Source: Tetragonia tetragonoides (lineage: Eukaryota > Streptophyta > Magnoliopsida > Caryophyllales > Aizoaceae). Taken from it: a stretch of 64,000 bases of DNA. The DNA is taken from the NCBI GenBank assembly GCA_038025085.1, contig CM076144.1, forward strand, positions 48,276,001 through 48,340,000, written 5' to 3'. Below the pieces are notes generated by a model. The model was given only the letters and a program-made list of their open reading frames with translations, had not been told where the DNA came from and ran no database searches. Positions 1-10,050 of this stretch are shown here, in pieces. Position 1 is the first letter of the stretch. Every line of letters begins with the position of its first letter. The position numbers were made by a program, and so were the translations under genes.

Positions 1-3000
1 GGATGTCGATGGTGAAATCTACAAAGTCTGGGATTATGAGAAGCCAAACTGGTGGGGCGGAGTTCGAAACAAACAGGTGGTTGTTTGAGACCAAGGGCAC
101 TTATGGGTATGGGAATGCCATTTGGTCGGAGGGGCCATATGGAAATGATGATGATGTTCAACCAGCTGATTTTGCTAACAAGCCTTGGAGGCCTCTTACT
201 CGCAAATTGAGAATACCTGCTGGAGTTATCAGCCCGTATAGGTAATATACTTTACTGTCTTTTCTCTATTTTTTGCTGCTGGTTCTTGTTAGTTGTTATT
301 GTCAAGTTATTCCTTGGCTTAACTCGATACTCTTTCTATTATATGTGTCTCTTTGTGTGTGAATTTTCATGAAAGTACTTGGCTTGGTATGGCTTTAGTT
401 TCTTGCCTGCAGTTCTGATTATAGGATTGCTAAATTAAATCACTACTGTCTGATGAATTAATTTTCATCAGATGCTGTCACCTTTTTTTCTTACTTTTGG
501 ACATGAAATCAATGTTATGTAGTTGATCTAGATGAATACTCAGAAGATTTCATAATGCTCCATATGCCAAAGGGAACAACTATGCTAAAAACAAATTCAT
601 TTTTGTACTGTAATATTTCTTCCTTCACTTCTTTAACAGTCAGAGCGATAAATGGATGGCTAATTGCTGTTGTGATACATAAGCTAAGCTTCCATCTAAA
701 CAACACATAATTAAATATCCGACTGCAACTTGTCCGAGTAGTCTTTTAATGAATATAGTTAACTATAAACCAAAGGATCCACTATAGTGATGACATATTT
801 CATTTCATTGCTATCACTATGAGCAGTGGAGTTGAAGTATCACCACCAGCTACAATAGTTGGAAAATGTTTGATATTCTATTGATTATCAACTTAGAATT
901 GGTAATGAGAATAACGTTAAATGAAAACAAAGCAGATAAACTGAATCTGCTTCTCATCATGATTTGACTTAATTCGTCTCAATTTTTGTTAAGACTTAAA
1001 CTTTTAGTACGCTGATGCGAAGATGAAGATCATCATGTCGTTATCTCTGATTTTGATTTGCTAATGTTTCCAGGCTTCTGGTTGTTATCCGACTGGTTGT
1101 TCTAGGGTTCTTTCTTGCGTGGAGGATAAAACATCCCAACACTGACGCTCCATGGCTTTGGGGTATGTCTGTGGTTTGTGAGATCTGGTTTGCGTTCTCT
1201 TGGGTCCTTGATCAACTCCCTAAATTGAACCCTGTTAATCGTGTTACTGATCTTAACGTTCTGAGAGAGAAGTTTGAAACACCTGGCCCAAACAATCCCA
1301 CTGGGAAATCCGATCTTCCGGGAATGGATATCTTTGTTTCTACTGCTGATCCGGAGAAAGAACCCCCTCTTGTGACTTCAAACACTATCCTCTCTATTCT
1401 TGCAGCTGATTACCCCGTAGAAAAGCTGGCTTGTTATGTCTCTGATGATGGAGGTGCCTTGTTAACCTTTGAGGCCATGGCTGAAGCTGCTAGCTTTGCC
1501 AACTTGTGGGTTCCATTTTGCAGAAAGCATGATATTGAGCCAAGGAATCCTGACTCGTACTTCAGTCAGAAGAAAGATCCCTACAAGAACAAGGTCAAGC
1601 AAGATTTTGTCAAGGATCGTCGCCGCATCAAGCGTGAGTATGATGAATTTAAGGTTCGGATTAACAGCCTTCCTGATTCAATCCGGCGACGTTCGGATGC
1701 TTACAATGCTCGGGAAGAGATAAAGGCTTTGAAAATGCAGAGAGAGCAAGCAGGAGATGAACTGTTGGAGCCTATCAAAGTAACAAAGGCTACGTGGATG
1801 GCTGATGGGACGCACTGGCCAGGCACATGGCTTCATTCAGGACCTGAGCATTCCAAGGGTGATCATGCTGGAATTATACAGGTAATGACATTATCCTGAA
1901 TATTTCCCCTTGTTACCTTGTCTTACTCAGCTAATTGCTGGTTTAATAGAAAGGAGTTTCAGTTGGATATTCACGACTAGTTTAGAGTTTAGACAGTGTG
2001 GTTATGTTTTTCATCTAGAAGTTTTAAGTCTTCGCATTATATGGACATGTAATACCTTTGTCCTTCCCGTCATAGCATCACCTTCCTACAAAAAAATACC
2101 AGTGCATGAGACTTTACAGGTTCTGGGGAGATTCACATGGTCACCTTTACGACAGTGACATCCTATCCTACATGCCCTTTGCTTCTGTATGAGCACTCTG
2201 GATTATTAGTCAAATCTGCTGCATTGCATTTTCTTTCTCTTTGAAGTACAATCCCCCCCCCCCCCCGGGCCCTCCCGGAAGATAAGTACAATCACACTAA
2301 ATTTCAGAGTATTTGGCTAATTGGTGGCCTTCTATTGTGTTACAGGTTATGTTGAAGCCTCCTAGTGATGAACCCCTTAATGGAACAGCTGGTGATGATA
2401 GCCCGTTAGACTTTAGTGAAGTTGATATTCGCCTTCCCATGCTGGTTTATGTCTCACGTGAGAAGCGCCCTGGCTATGACCACAACAAGAAGGCTGGGGC
2501 TATGAATGCGCTGGTTCGTGCCTCGGCTATCATGTCAAATGGGCCTTTCATCCTTAATCTTGATTGTGACCATTACATATACAATTCACAAGCCATGAGA
2601 GAAGGCATGTGCTTTATGATGGACCGTGGTGGAGACCGTCTTTGTTATGTCCAGTTCCCTCAGCGGTTTGAAGGCATCGACCCATCTGATCGTTATGCCA
2701 ACCATAACACTGTTTTCTTTGACATCAACATGCGTGCTCTTGATGGGATTCAGGGCCCGGTTTATGTCGGGACTGGATGTCTTTTCCGTAGAGTTGCCCT
2801 TTATGGTTTTGATCCACCAAGGTCCAGGGACCACCCTGGTCTCTGTGACTGCTTTTTTACTCGCCGTCGCAAGAAGCGTGTGTCTGTTGCTTCTGCACCT
2901 GAAGAGAATCGGTCACTTCGAATGGGGGACTCTGATGATGAGGGAGGGATGGACCTTTCTTTGCTTCCCAAAAGGTTTGGTAACTCGAGCTTTCTTGTCG

Positions 3001-4112
3001 ATTCAATTCCTGTGGCAGAATTCCAGGGGCGCCCCATTGCTGATCACCCATCTATCAAGAATGGTAGACCACCAGGTGCTCTAACCATACCTAGAGACCT
3101 TCTAGATGCTTCCACGGTTGCAGAGGCTATAAGTGTTGTTTCATGTTGGTACGAGGATAAAACTGAGTGGGGTGGTAGGATTGGTTGGATTTACGGGTCA
3201 GTGACAGAAGATGTGGTCACTGGGTACAGGATGCACAATAGGGGGTGGAGATCAATCTACTGTGTGACCAAGCGTGATGCCTTCCGTGGTACTGCACCAA
3301 TCAATCTCACTGACAGGCTGCACCAGGTCCTTCGGTGGGCCACGGGGTCTGTCGAGATCTTCTTCTCTCGAAACAATGCCTTCCTTGCCAGCCACAAGAT
3401 GAAGCTTCTGCAGAGGATTGCTTATCTGAATGTTGGTATCTACCCATTCACCTCCATTTTCCTCATTGTCTATTGCTTCCTCCCGGCCCTGTCCCTTTTC
3501 TCTGGCCAATTCATTGTCCAAACCCTCAACATTACCTTCCTTGTATACCTTCTAGTTATATCCTTGACTCTTTGCATGCTGGCTTTGCTCGAAATCAAGT
3601 GGTCTGGCATTAACCTTGAAGAATGGTGGAGGAACGAGCAGTTTTGGCTAATTGGAGGCACGAGTGCCCATCTTGCTGCTGTCCTCCAGGGTTTGCTTAA
3701 GGTCGTTGCTGGTATTGAAATCTCCTTCACTCTGACTTCAAAATCAGCTGGTGATGACAACGATGATGAGTTTGCTGATCTTTATGTCCTGAAATGGACA
3801 TCCCTTATGATCCCTCCCCTCGTGATCATCATGGTTAACTTAGTCGCCATTGCGGTTGGGTTTAGCAGGACGATCTACAGCACCATCCCACAGTGGAGCA
3901 GGCTTCTAGGAGGGGTGTTCTTTAGTTTCTGGGTGCTGGCTCATCTCTATCCCTTTGCTAAAGGGCTCATGGGAAGAAGAGGAAGGACGCCCACGATTGT
4001 GTTTGTTTGGTCAGGTCTCATTGCCATCACAATTTCTCTCCTCTGGGTCGCGATCAAGCCCCCAGCAGGCAATCAGAACACCGACATTGGAGGGTCTTTC
4101 TCATTCCCTTGA
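1..4112 (+). CDS. CSLD5: Cellulose synthase-like protein D (CSLD5-like), 5'-partial
   Basis: This is a Golgi/plasma-membrane family-2 glycosyltransferase that makes a beta-1,4-linked wall polysaccharide; CSLD proteins act in tip growth and cell-plate formation (family knowledge). Exons read as <1-241, 1074-1881 and 2346-4112 with GT-AG introns, giving 937 residues from the first ATG at 3. That ATG is inside the conserved segment MRSQTGG and is not the true start; the N-terminal part with its RING-like zinc finger lies upstream of the window. Two N-terminal membrane segments sit near residues 81-98 and 110-129. The catalytic residues are present: SDDGG near 203, DCD at 422-424, TED ending at 638 and QVLRW at 676-680. 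About six C-terminal membrane helices follow. The class-specific region, rich in Arg/Lys with the motif [20 protein letters not shown], resembles CSLD5 more than CSLD2/3; the subgroup is an inference. The reading frame is intact. Confidence 0.95.
2253..2269. repeat. Poly-C run in CSLD intron 2
   Basis: A run of 14 C followed by GGG lies in the second CSLD intron, 80 bp before the splice acceptor. Similar C or G runs occur at 25772-25794, 28747-28761 and 36943-36957. Their length may be inaccurate in the assembly. Confidence 0.7.
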
Positions 4113-4705
4113 AGCTCACACTTATTTCGTGTATGAAATACTCGAAATTCGTGAACCCCCCGAGAAGGTGTTCGCTTCCTTTTTCGTTTTGTTGCTCAGA
4201 TTATGAATGTTTTAACTTTTGGATCCCATGAGAATACACTGACAGAGGCATGCATGCAGCTGGGATTGTGAATCTGCTGGTAATGAATTTCCTTCCCTTG
4301 AGAATCAGTTGGGTTTGGATGTTTATAGATAAGTCATAAGGTGTCAGTAAGAGACAATTGCATACTACTTTACATTCTTTTGTAATTTATTTATAGAAAC
4401 ATAAAATAGTTGAGTCATTTTGAGAGATGATTCTTTTTGTAATTCACATTCTTCTGTAATTTATCAGAACTTTTGATATTTTATATCAGCAATCAATTTT
4501 GTCATATAATTTGTCCTCATTGATTGCTATAAATCATTTTCGTTTACTGATCTCTTGAAACAGTGGTCAATGATCATAATCTTCAGTCTAAACTTATCTG
4601 AGAACAAATCACCAGTTAGTGTTCTAATGTTGTGAACAAAAGCTCTATATGTATGTCTATGGTTAGATTTGCACTTATTTAGAGAAATTTGTTTTTGTAT
4701 GTACT

Positions 4706-4865
4706 TTTTTTGGGGAGAAGAAGCAATCCTTAATTAATTAAAAGCAGACAAACAAAATTCCGAAGCTACAACGTCAAGAACGTTAACCACGCGACAGTCA
4801 ACCCACACTCTAGAGGAGAACGAGGTTGGGACAATTGCGCCATCTCGTGCACAGCCTTGTTACCC
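4706..4865 (-). mobile_element. Truncated LINE 3' end (fragment)
   Basis: On the - strand a short frame ending in a stop near 4768 carries the string EGNKAVHEMAQL, which resembles the end of plant LINE RNase H domains (GN..AH.LA). A short T run on the left would be its A-tail. The target duplication is not clear, so the limits are approximate. It may be an older relative of the LINE at 5208-5764. Confidence 0.45.
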
Positions 4866-5039
4866 TCTCGTTTTTCATGAGACTAGACTAATCTATAAAA
4901 ACTCTATAAAACAACGGAACTAAAACATAAACTTCATCTAAAATAACTAAATAAGTCCTAAACTGTTGTAAAATATACTCTTGACATTTCAGGAATGACA
5001 ATTTCTTTTTTCCTTGATTAAAAACGGTCCCGTTAAACT

Positions 5040-5090
5040 AGTTACCCAAGTAACTTGTTAAGATAACAAAACCAAATATGTTGAGGTTTA
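5040..5090. repeat. Direct repeat copy 1 (pair with 5801-5851)
   Basis: A 51-bp segment starting AGTTACCC is repeated at 5801-5851 with only a few mismatches. The pair brackets the LINE insertion, so the interval between may once have been a simple tandem duplication. Confidence 0.75.
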
Positions 5091-5207
5091 TTAGGGTAAT
5101 GTTAACAAGTTACAATGGGTAGTGTATATATGATGGTGGGTGATGGTTTGGGGAACGATTATGCGTGAAAATTATATTTGGGAATTGGTGTTTTTTTTTT
5201 TTTTTTG

Positions 5208-5764
5208 ATTTGGTATGACTTTTTTTTTATCAGTAAATTTAATTTTATTCAACCTTGTATAAACGAAATACAAGGGGGAAGACCAACTTATAGTAGCATC
5301 ATTAGCGGAGCTAACTCCCACCTTCTAGGAAGAGTGAAGACGGAACCACAATAATCATTTGCTCAAGTTGCCTTCCAAGAGATCAACCAGCATACAGTAA
5401 ACAACCACACTCCAAACAACAGACTACGAGACTCCTAGCAGTGAAACAGAGAAGAAAAAGAAAACTCACAGCCAGGCACACATCACCTTTGTTCTACCTA
5501 GTCCCTGCTTTGCCAGACCATCAGCGATATTATTTGGACTCCTACCTCTGTGTACTATGCCAAGCTTCAGCCAAGCAGAAAGATACATACGGATCCTATT
5601 GAGCTCAAATCGCAATTTCCATGGGCCTCTCACCTTAGCATTGCTCCACGCAACTGCATTAAGAGAATCTGATTCCAGTATTAAATCCACATGTGATAAC
5701 CACTCCTTGATAGCTGACGTTTCAATAGCAAATAAAATGGCTAGAACCAATTTGGTATGACTTT
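5208..5764 (-). mobile_element. 5'-truncated LINE with 15-bp target-site duplication
   Basis: A 15-bp direct duplication (ATTTGGTATGACTTT) at 5208-5222 and 5750-5764 flanks the insert. On the left, a T run just inside the duplication is the A-tail of an element read on the - strand. The body of about 527 bp encodes only the end of ORF2 (RNase H domain), so it is a dead 5'-truncated copy made by target-primed reverse transcription. The perfect duplication suggests a fairly recent insertion. Confidence 0.88.
5466..5750 (-). pseudogene. RNase H domain fragment of LINE ORF2
   Basis: The 94-residue frame reads as the C-terminal two thirds of a plant LINE RNase H type-1 domain. The segment LILESDSLNAVAWSN contains one expected active-site Asp, and NNIADGLAKQG matches the closing catalytic helix. 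The N-terminal strand with the first catalytic residues is missing because the element is truncated at 5749. It has no start codon of its own in the family sense and is not expected to be functional. Confidence 0.85.
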
Positions 5765-5800
5765 AATTAAATAAGCTAACAAAATACGATTCCGTTAATG

Positions 5801-5851
5801 AGTTACCCGGGTAACTTGTTAAGATAACAAAACTAAATATGTTGAGGTTTA
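5801..5851. repeat. Direct repeat copy 2 (pair with 5040-5090)
   Basis: Near-identical second copy of the 51-bp segment at 5040-5090, in the same orientation. Confidence 0.75.
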
Positions 5852-6935
5852 ATGTGGGTAGAAATACTAAATTATCCTTGTTAAAATTGTATGTCTATGG
5901 ACCTCTCATAGTCTCATCGAATGTGGACTTGAGGTTACGATTAGCAAATGCAGCCAGAATCCCACTTGTTTGCAGAGCAAACAAGGAGTTTAGTACTTAA
6001 TTCAGGGCCTCAGGCCTGATGAAGCTTGGGCAAATTATCGGGCTGAGCATTTGGAAATGGCCCAAACTTCTAACATTTGGGGTTGAGGCTCAATGCTTGG
6101 TGCAAGCCTCCATGCCCAAAAGGCCAAAAGAGCCTACTTTACGAATTATAGCATGGCCGATGAATGCTTTTAATGCATCATAACGCTCCAAAACCTAATT
6201 AATGTCACCTTTAATTTTGTTTGAAAAATGATAGCACAGCTAAGTTTTGAAAAAAAGAAAAAAAAAAAAAACAAAAAAAAAAAACAAAGGACAACATTGA
6301 CATTTTATTACGGAGTACTTTCGCATAAAAATAAGAAATACGACACTATCAGAAGAGTATTCATTTTATTAAAATTAATTTAGAACAAAATTGAACACGA
6401 CAATGTTAATTTAGCATGCTGTATCCTATAAAGCTTACCGAATAAGTTTAGTTTAGTTTAGTTCAGTTAAATTAAGAGATGTTCTGTCTAATTCAACAAC
6501 ATATACTTTTTTAGTTTTCTCTCACATAGTCACGTGTTACTATTTAGTTTAGTTCCAGCTTAAAAAACACACTCGCTATGTCTAAAATTAAACCATGCAA
6601 TAAATGACATAATAAGGTCATACGCAGTACTTATTATACGAAAAAAGTTACAATTAAATTGAGATTCCCTAGTCCAAAATGAAATAAGGTATAATAGAAG
6701 GCATATCATTATACACCGTATCGAAGGCCCTTCCAATCTTGTGGCCTTGTCCACAAGCGAAGAATGTTTAATATTTGTCCACTTTGTATAATTGTATTCC
6801 TTTCTTTCCATGGGCGGCGTAATATAATGGGGGCAACGAAAACGACCGGCCTTTTTGTAATCTACGGAAACATTTAACTTGCCCCCAGATTACATTCATA
6901 CTATGTGTATGGAGTACTTATATATAAAAATTTAT

Positions 6936-7043
6936 ATGAAGCGGTCTCGACATGAGACGCTTCATACAAACATGACGTTATACTGATATTATATATAGTT
7001 ATAGAAATGGCCTCATGTTAAGGACAATAGGCGACCTCATAAG
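6936..7043. mobile_element. MITE-like inverted-repeat relic
   Basis: The stretch contains TTCATACAAACATGACGTTATAC and ends in GCGACCTCATAAG, closely resembling the small inverted-repeat element at 39906-40014. The right end is interrupted by the Copia insertion at 7044. Limits are approximate. Confidence 0.5.
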
Positions 7044-7700
7044 TGTTGGGGAAAACTACGGTATTTACCCACAATCACAATAACAGATAATCGGAAAAAT
7101 AAAGTGCAAGAACCCAAAAACAACACAAACAATTTTACGTGGAAAACTCCTCTCAATTAAGGGAAAAACCACGGTGCGGATCTCCACGCACTAAAATAAT
7201 AATCCACTATAATAATCAAGAGTACAATCGGTAACAATCACAAGATCAAACAACAAGTAGACAATCTATCTTTGGTATTAGCACAAATTGACAAACCCTA
7301 ACTCAATTTGGTACTCTCACAAAACCAAAGATACACTCACAAAATACCTGTCGATGACCGATCCGAATACTCCGATTATCTTCACCCAAACAAACCGAAT
7401 TAACCGTGAACTGGAACAAACCTCTTTGTTTGTCTCTCACTCACTGGCTCTCTTCCTTTCTTTTTGTTCGGCTGTGCTCTGCTTCTGCCGTTTTGCATAA
7501 GCCTCTGATGGTTCTTTTATAATCAATCAAGGCTTTTGATTAGCAGTTTCCCATATCAACTAAAATTCCTCTTCTTTTTTTTGTTTTTGTTTTCTTTTCT
7601 TTTTTTTCTTTTCTTTTTCTTTTGTTTTATTTTATTTCTTTACAAAACTAAAATAAAACACAACTAAATATTATTTGGTATTTGGGGCGTTACCTCAACA
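7044..7700 (-). repeat. 3' LTR of the Copia element
   Basis: This LTR starts TGTTGGGGAAAAC and ends TACCTCAACA on the + strand. It is nearly identical to 9130-9787; one visible difference is at about 7275 (T versus C). The stop codon of the gag frame (7695-7697) falls inside it. Confidence 0.97.
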
Positions 7701-9044
7701 AATCCTCCCTCGACCCAAATCACCAAATACTTCCACCTTGTCCGAGAAACGGACCTTTTTCTTCACGGTCTTGCTCCTCCCTATGCAATGACCCTCAACA
7801 TAACACAAGTTGTTCTCCGCCTTCTTTCCTTGCACAATCAAAGTAGCACCACGATACACTTTGCACCACCTTCCCGTACCAATGTATCTACATCCTTGCG
7901 ATGTCAACTCACCCAACGAAATCACGTTAACACGAGCATCGGGTACATACCTCACATTGTGGAAGGTTCTAGTCACACCACCATGGAGCTCAATGCGGAT
8001 GCTTCCCATCCCTTTGGTCTTCAACTTACCACTCCCCATGTTAATGTCACCATACTCACCATCTTGGCACAAAGTATCAAACATAGCATGGTCTCTACAA
8101 ATATGAACTGAAGCGCCGGAGTCCAACACCCAACTCTCTTGGCTTTCCTTCCCCTCATTGTTACTAGCCAAGAACAACTCCTTATAACCATCACAAGACA
8201 TAATTACATTAGAGGAACCGCTATCATCATCAATTTTTGTCTTACCCATCTTCTCTTGCAGCTGCTTGAAACTCTTCAAATCATCTCTCATCTTTGGGCA
8301 ACGACTCTGAATATGACCCTTCTCACCACAATAGTAACACTCCACGTTACTAAAGTCTCTCGCGCGCGACTTCGACCTACTTCTCGGGCCACCACCTCTT
8401 CTCTCATGATTCCTCCCTCTTTCGGACACCTCCGCAGCTAGTACTCTATCTCCCCCATCACTAGAAGATACACCATCAACCTGCAACATCATCCGATCAT
8501 TCTCTCTCAACACTGTCATTGCTTCATCTAGTGTAATCTCTGTCCTCCCTACAAGTAATGTCTGCACAATTGGCCTGTAGGACTTAGGTAGTGAAGCCAA
8601 CAATAACAATGCCTCCTCTTGATCAGAGATCTTCTCATCTGCATTTCTCAACTGACATACTAGCTGGTTAAAGTTATTAATGTGGTCCTGCAACACTGTA
8701 CCTTGCTCCATCTTTAGCTGGTACAACTCATATTTCAAACAAAGCTTGTTAGTCAGTGACTTTGATGCATATACACTCTGGAGCTTATCCAACAACTTCT
8801 TTGGATCTGTCTCAGTCAAGTAATTATACTTGATCTCCGGAGCCATAGCTAATCTAATAGTACTGACAGCTTTCTTCTTCTTCGATGTCCATTGGGCATC
8901 GGTCACCCCACTAGGCTTTGTCTCATCTAAAGCCTCATCTAAATTTTGTTGAACCAACAAATCCTCAACTGTACTCTTCCACACAGTAAAATTAATTTTA
9001 CCATCAAACAAAGGGATATCATATTTGGGCATACTACCAGACAT
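7695..9044 (-). CDS. Copia Gag-protease polyprotein
   Basis: This 449-residue intact frame starts at MSGSMPKYDIPLFDG, the typical Copia Gag start; an upstream in-frame extension into the 5' LTR is not believable because it crosses the primer-binding site. Residues 20-185 form the Gag capsid-type domain (UBN2/DUF4219 family). A basic RS-rich stretch is at 205-230. A CCHC zinc knuckle CYYCGEKGHIQSRC is at 236-249. An aspartic protease with WVLDSGASVHIC (catalytic DSG at 308-310) follows, and a short piece resembling the GAG-pre-integrase region reaches the end. Copia polyproteins normally continue for about 900 more residues with integrase, RT and RNase H; these are absent. Intact coding suggests selection or recent copying. 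Confidence 0.95.
   Translation of the reverse strand: MSGSMPKYDIPLFDGKINFTVWKSTVEDLLVQQNLDEALDETKPSGVTDAQWTSKKKKAVSTIRLAMAPEIKYNYLTETDPKKLLDKLQSVYASKSLTNKLCLKYELYQLKMEQGTVLQDHINNFNQLVCQLRNADEKISDQEEALLLLASLPKSYRPIVQTLLVGRTEITLDEAMTVLRENDRMMLQVDGVSSSDGGDRVLAAEVSERGRNHERRGGGPRSRSKSRARDFSNVECYYCGEKGHIQSRCPKMRDDLKSFKQLQEKMGKTKIDDDSGSSNVIMSCDGYKELFLASNNEGKESQESWVLDSGASVHICRDHAMFDTLCQDGEYGDINMGSGKLKTKGMGSIRIELHGGVTRTFHNVRYVPDARVNVISLGELTSQGCRYIGTGRWCKVYRGATLIVQGKKAENNLCYVEGHCIGRSKTVKKKVRFSDKVEVFGDLGRGRIC
7701..7711 (-). other. Polypurine tract of Copia element
   Basis: The - strand reads GAGGGAGGATT directly before the 3' LTR, the expected site for plus-strand DNA priming. Confidence 0.8.
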
Positions 9045-9116
9045 GTTACTTGCACAAAATAATTCCTCCTTCAATAAATACAGTAATTTTCCCACCACCG
9101 ATCCTACAACCAAAAA

Positions 9117-9128
9117 GCTCTGATACCA
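9117..9128 (-). other. Primer-binding site (initiator Met-tRNA)
   Basis: The - strand reads TGGTATCAGAGC one base after the 5' LTR. This is the standard plant Copia PBS, complementary to the 3' end of initiator Met-tRNA. Confidence 0.95.
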
Positions 9129-9129
9129 C

Positions 9130-9787
9130 TGTTGGGGAAAACTACGGTATTTACCCACAATCACAATAACAGATAATCGGAAAAATAAAGTGCAAGAACC
9201 CAAAAACAACACAAACAATTTTACGTGGAAAACTCCTCTCAATTAAGGGAAAAACCACGGTGCGGATCTCCACGCACTAAAATAATAATCCACTATAATA
9301 ATCAAGAGTACAATCGGTAACAATCACAAGATCAAACAACAAGTAGACAATCTATCTTTGGTACTAGCACAAATTGACAAACCCTAACTCAATTTGGTAC
9401 TCTCACAAAACCAAAGATACACTCACAAAATACCTGTCGATGACCGATCCGAATACTCCGATTATCTTCACCCAAACAAACCGAATTAACCGTGAACTGG
9501 AACAAACCTCTTTGTTTGTCTCTCACTCACTGGCTCTCTTCCTTTCTTTTTGTTCGGCTGTGCTCTGCTTCTGCCGTTTTGCATAAGCCTCTGATGGTTC
9601 TTTTATAATCAATCAAGGCTTTTGATTAGCAGTTTCCCATATCAACTAAAATTCCTCTTCTTTTTTTTTGTTTTTGTTTTCTTTTCTTTTTTTTCTTTTC
9701 TTTTTCTTTTGTTTTATTTTATTTCTTTACAAAACTAAAATAAAACACAACTAAATATTATTTGGTATTTGGGGCGTTACCTCAACA
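9130..9787 (-). repeat. 5' LTR of the Copia element
   Basis: Second LTR copy, 658 bp, carrying one more T in a T run than its partner. As the 5' LTR of a - strand element it should hold the promoter that drives the gag transcript. Confidence 0.97.
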
Positions 9788-9804
9788 ATAAGAGAGATTT
9801 TGGC

Positions 9805-10050
9805 GCGGACTTGCCCGGTTCTTTTCGTCGTTTCTATGCTGCATTCTGTTCCATTCCACACCCCGCTGCAATTTCCGTTCCGTTCTGCACCGCACCGTAA
9901 TTTCCGTTCCATACCACACAAGTGATATTTATTATTCCATTCGTCTTGCGCTGCAATTTCCGTTCCGTTCTACACCGCACTGCAATTTCCATTCCATTCT
10001 ATTCTGTTCCGTTCCTTATCGTCCCGCATCATTCCGCTGACGAGAAGCCT
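9805..10050. mobile_element. Tourist-like MITE relic with TTCCGTTCCG-rich interior (copy 1)
   Basis: Starts near GCCCGGTTCTTTTCGTCG and ends near CGCTGACGAGAAGCC, with an interior rich in TTCCGTTCCG-type units. It is related to the copies at 17106-17415 and 18948-19116, the last of which has a clear TTA duplication. Ends here are worn. Confidence 0.55.

Larger units (their letters stand above)
4113..7038. other. CSLD 3' flank and intergenic DNA with LINE fragments
   Basis: No host gene is seen here. The first few hundred bases after the CSLD stop should hold its 3' UTR and polyadenylation site. The remainder is AT-rich with two LINE 3' fragments, a 51-bp direct repeat and an A-rich stretch at 6240-6290. 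Short open frames in this stretch match no family I recognise, apart from the RNase H fragment listed separately. Confidence 0.6.
7044..9787 (-). mobile_element. Non-autonomous Ty1/Copia retrotransposon (Gag-protease only, TR-GAG type)
   Basis: Two LTRs of 657 and 658 bp (7044-7700, 9130-9787), each bounded by TG...CA, flank a 1,429-bp internal region. A 5-bp target duplication ATAAG lies at 7039-7043 and 9788-9792. Read on the - strand, a primer-binding site matching initiator Met-tRNA follows the 5' LTR (9117-9128) and a purine tract precedes the 3' LTR (7701-7711). The LTRs differ by about one base change and one T-run length difference, so insertion is very recent. The only gene is a Gag-protease frame; there is no integrase or reverse transcriptase, so it must move using enzymes from another Copia element. 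Confidence 0.97.

Noticed and set aside
2586..3760. Several - strand and alternate-frame open frames over CSLD exon 3
   Set aside because: Shadows of the strongly conserved CSLD reading frame.
6531..6536. CACGTG (G-box) near 6531 and others
   Set aside because: Isolated hexamers far from any gene start in this window; not evidence of regulation by the local bZIP factor.
7788..8441. Open frames of about 100 codons on the + strand
   Set aside because: Antisense shadows of the Copia gag frame; no known domain.
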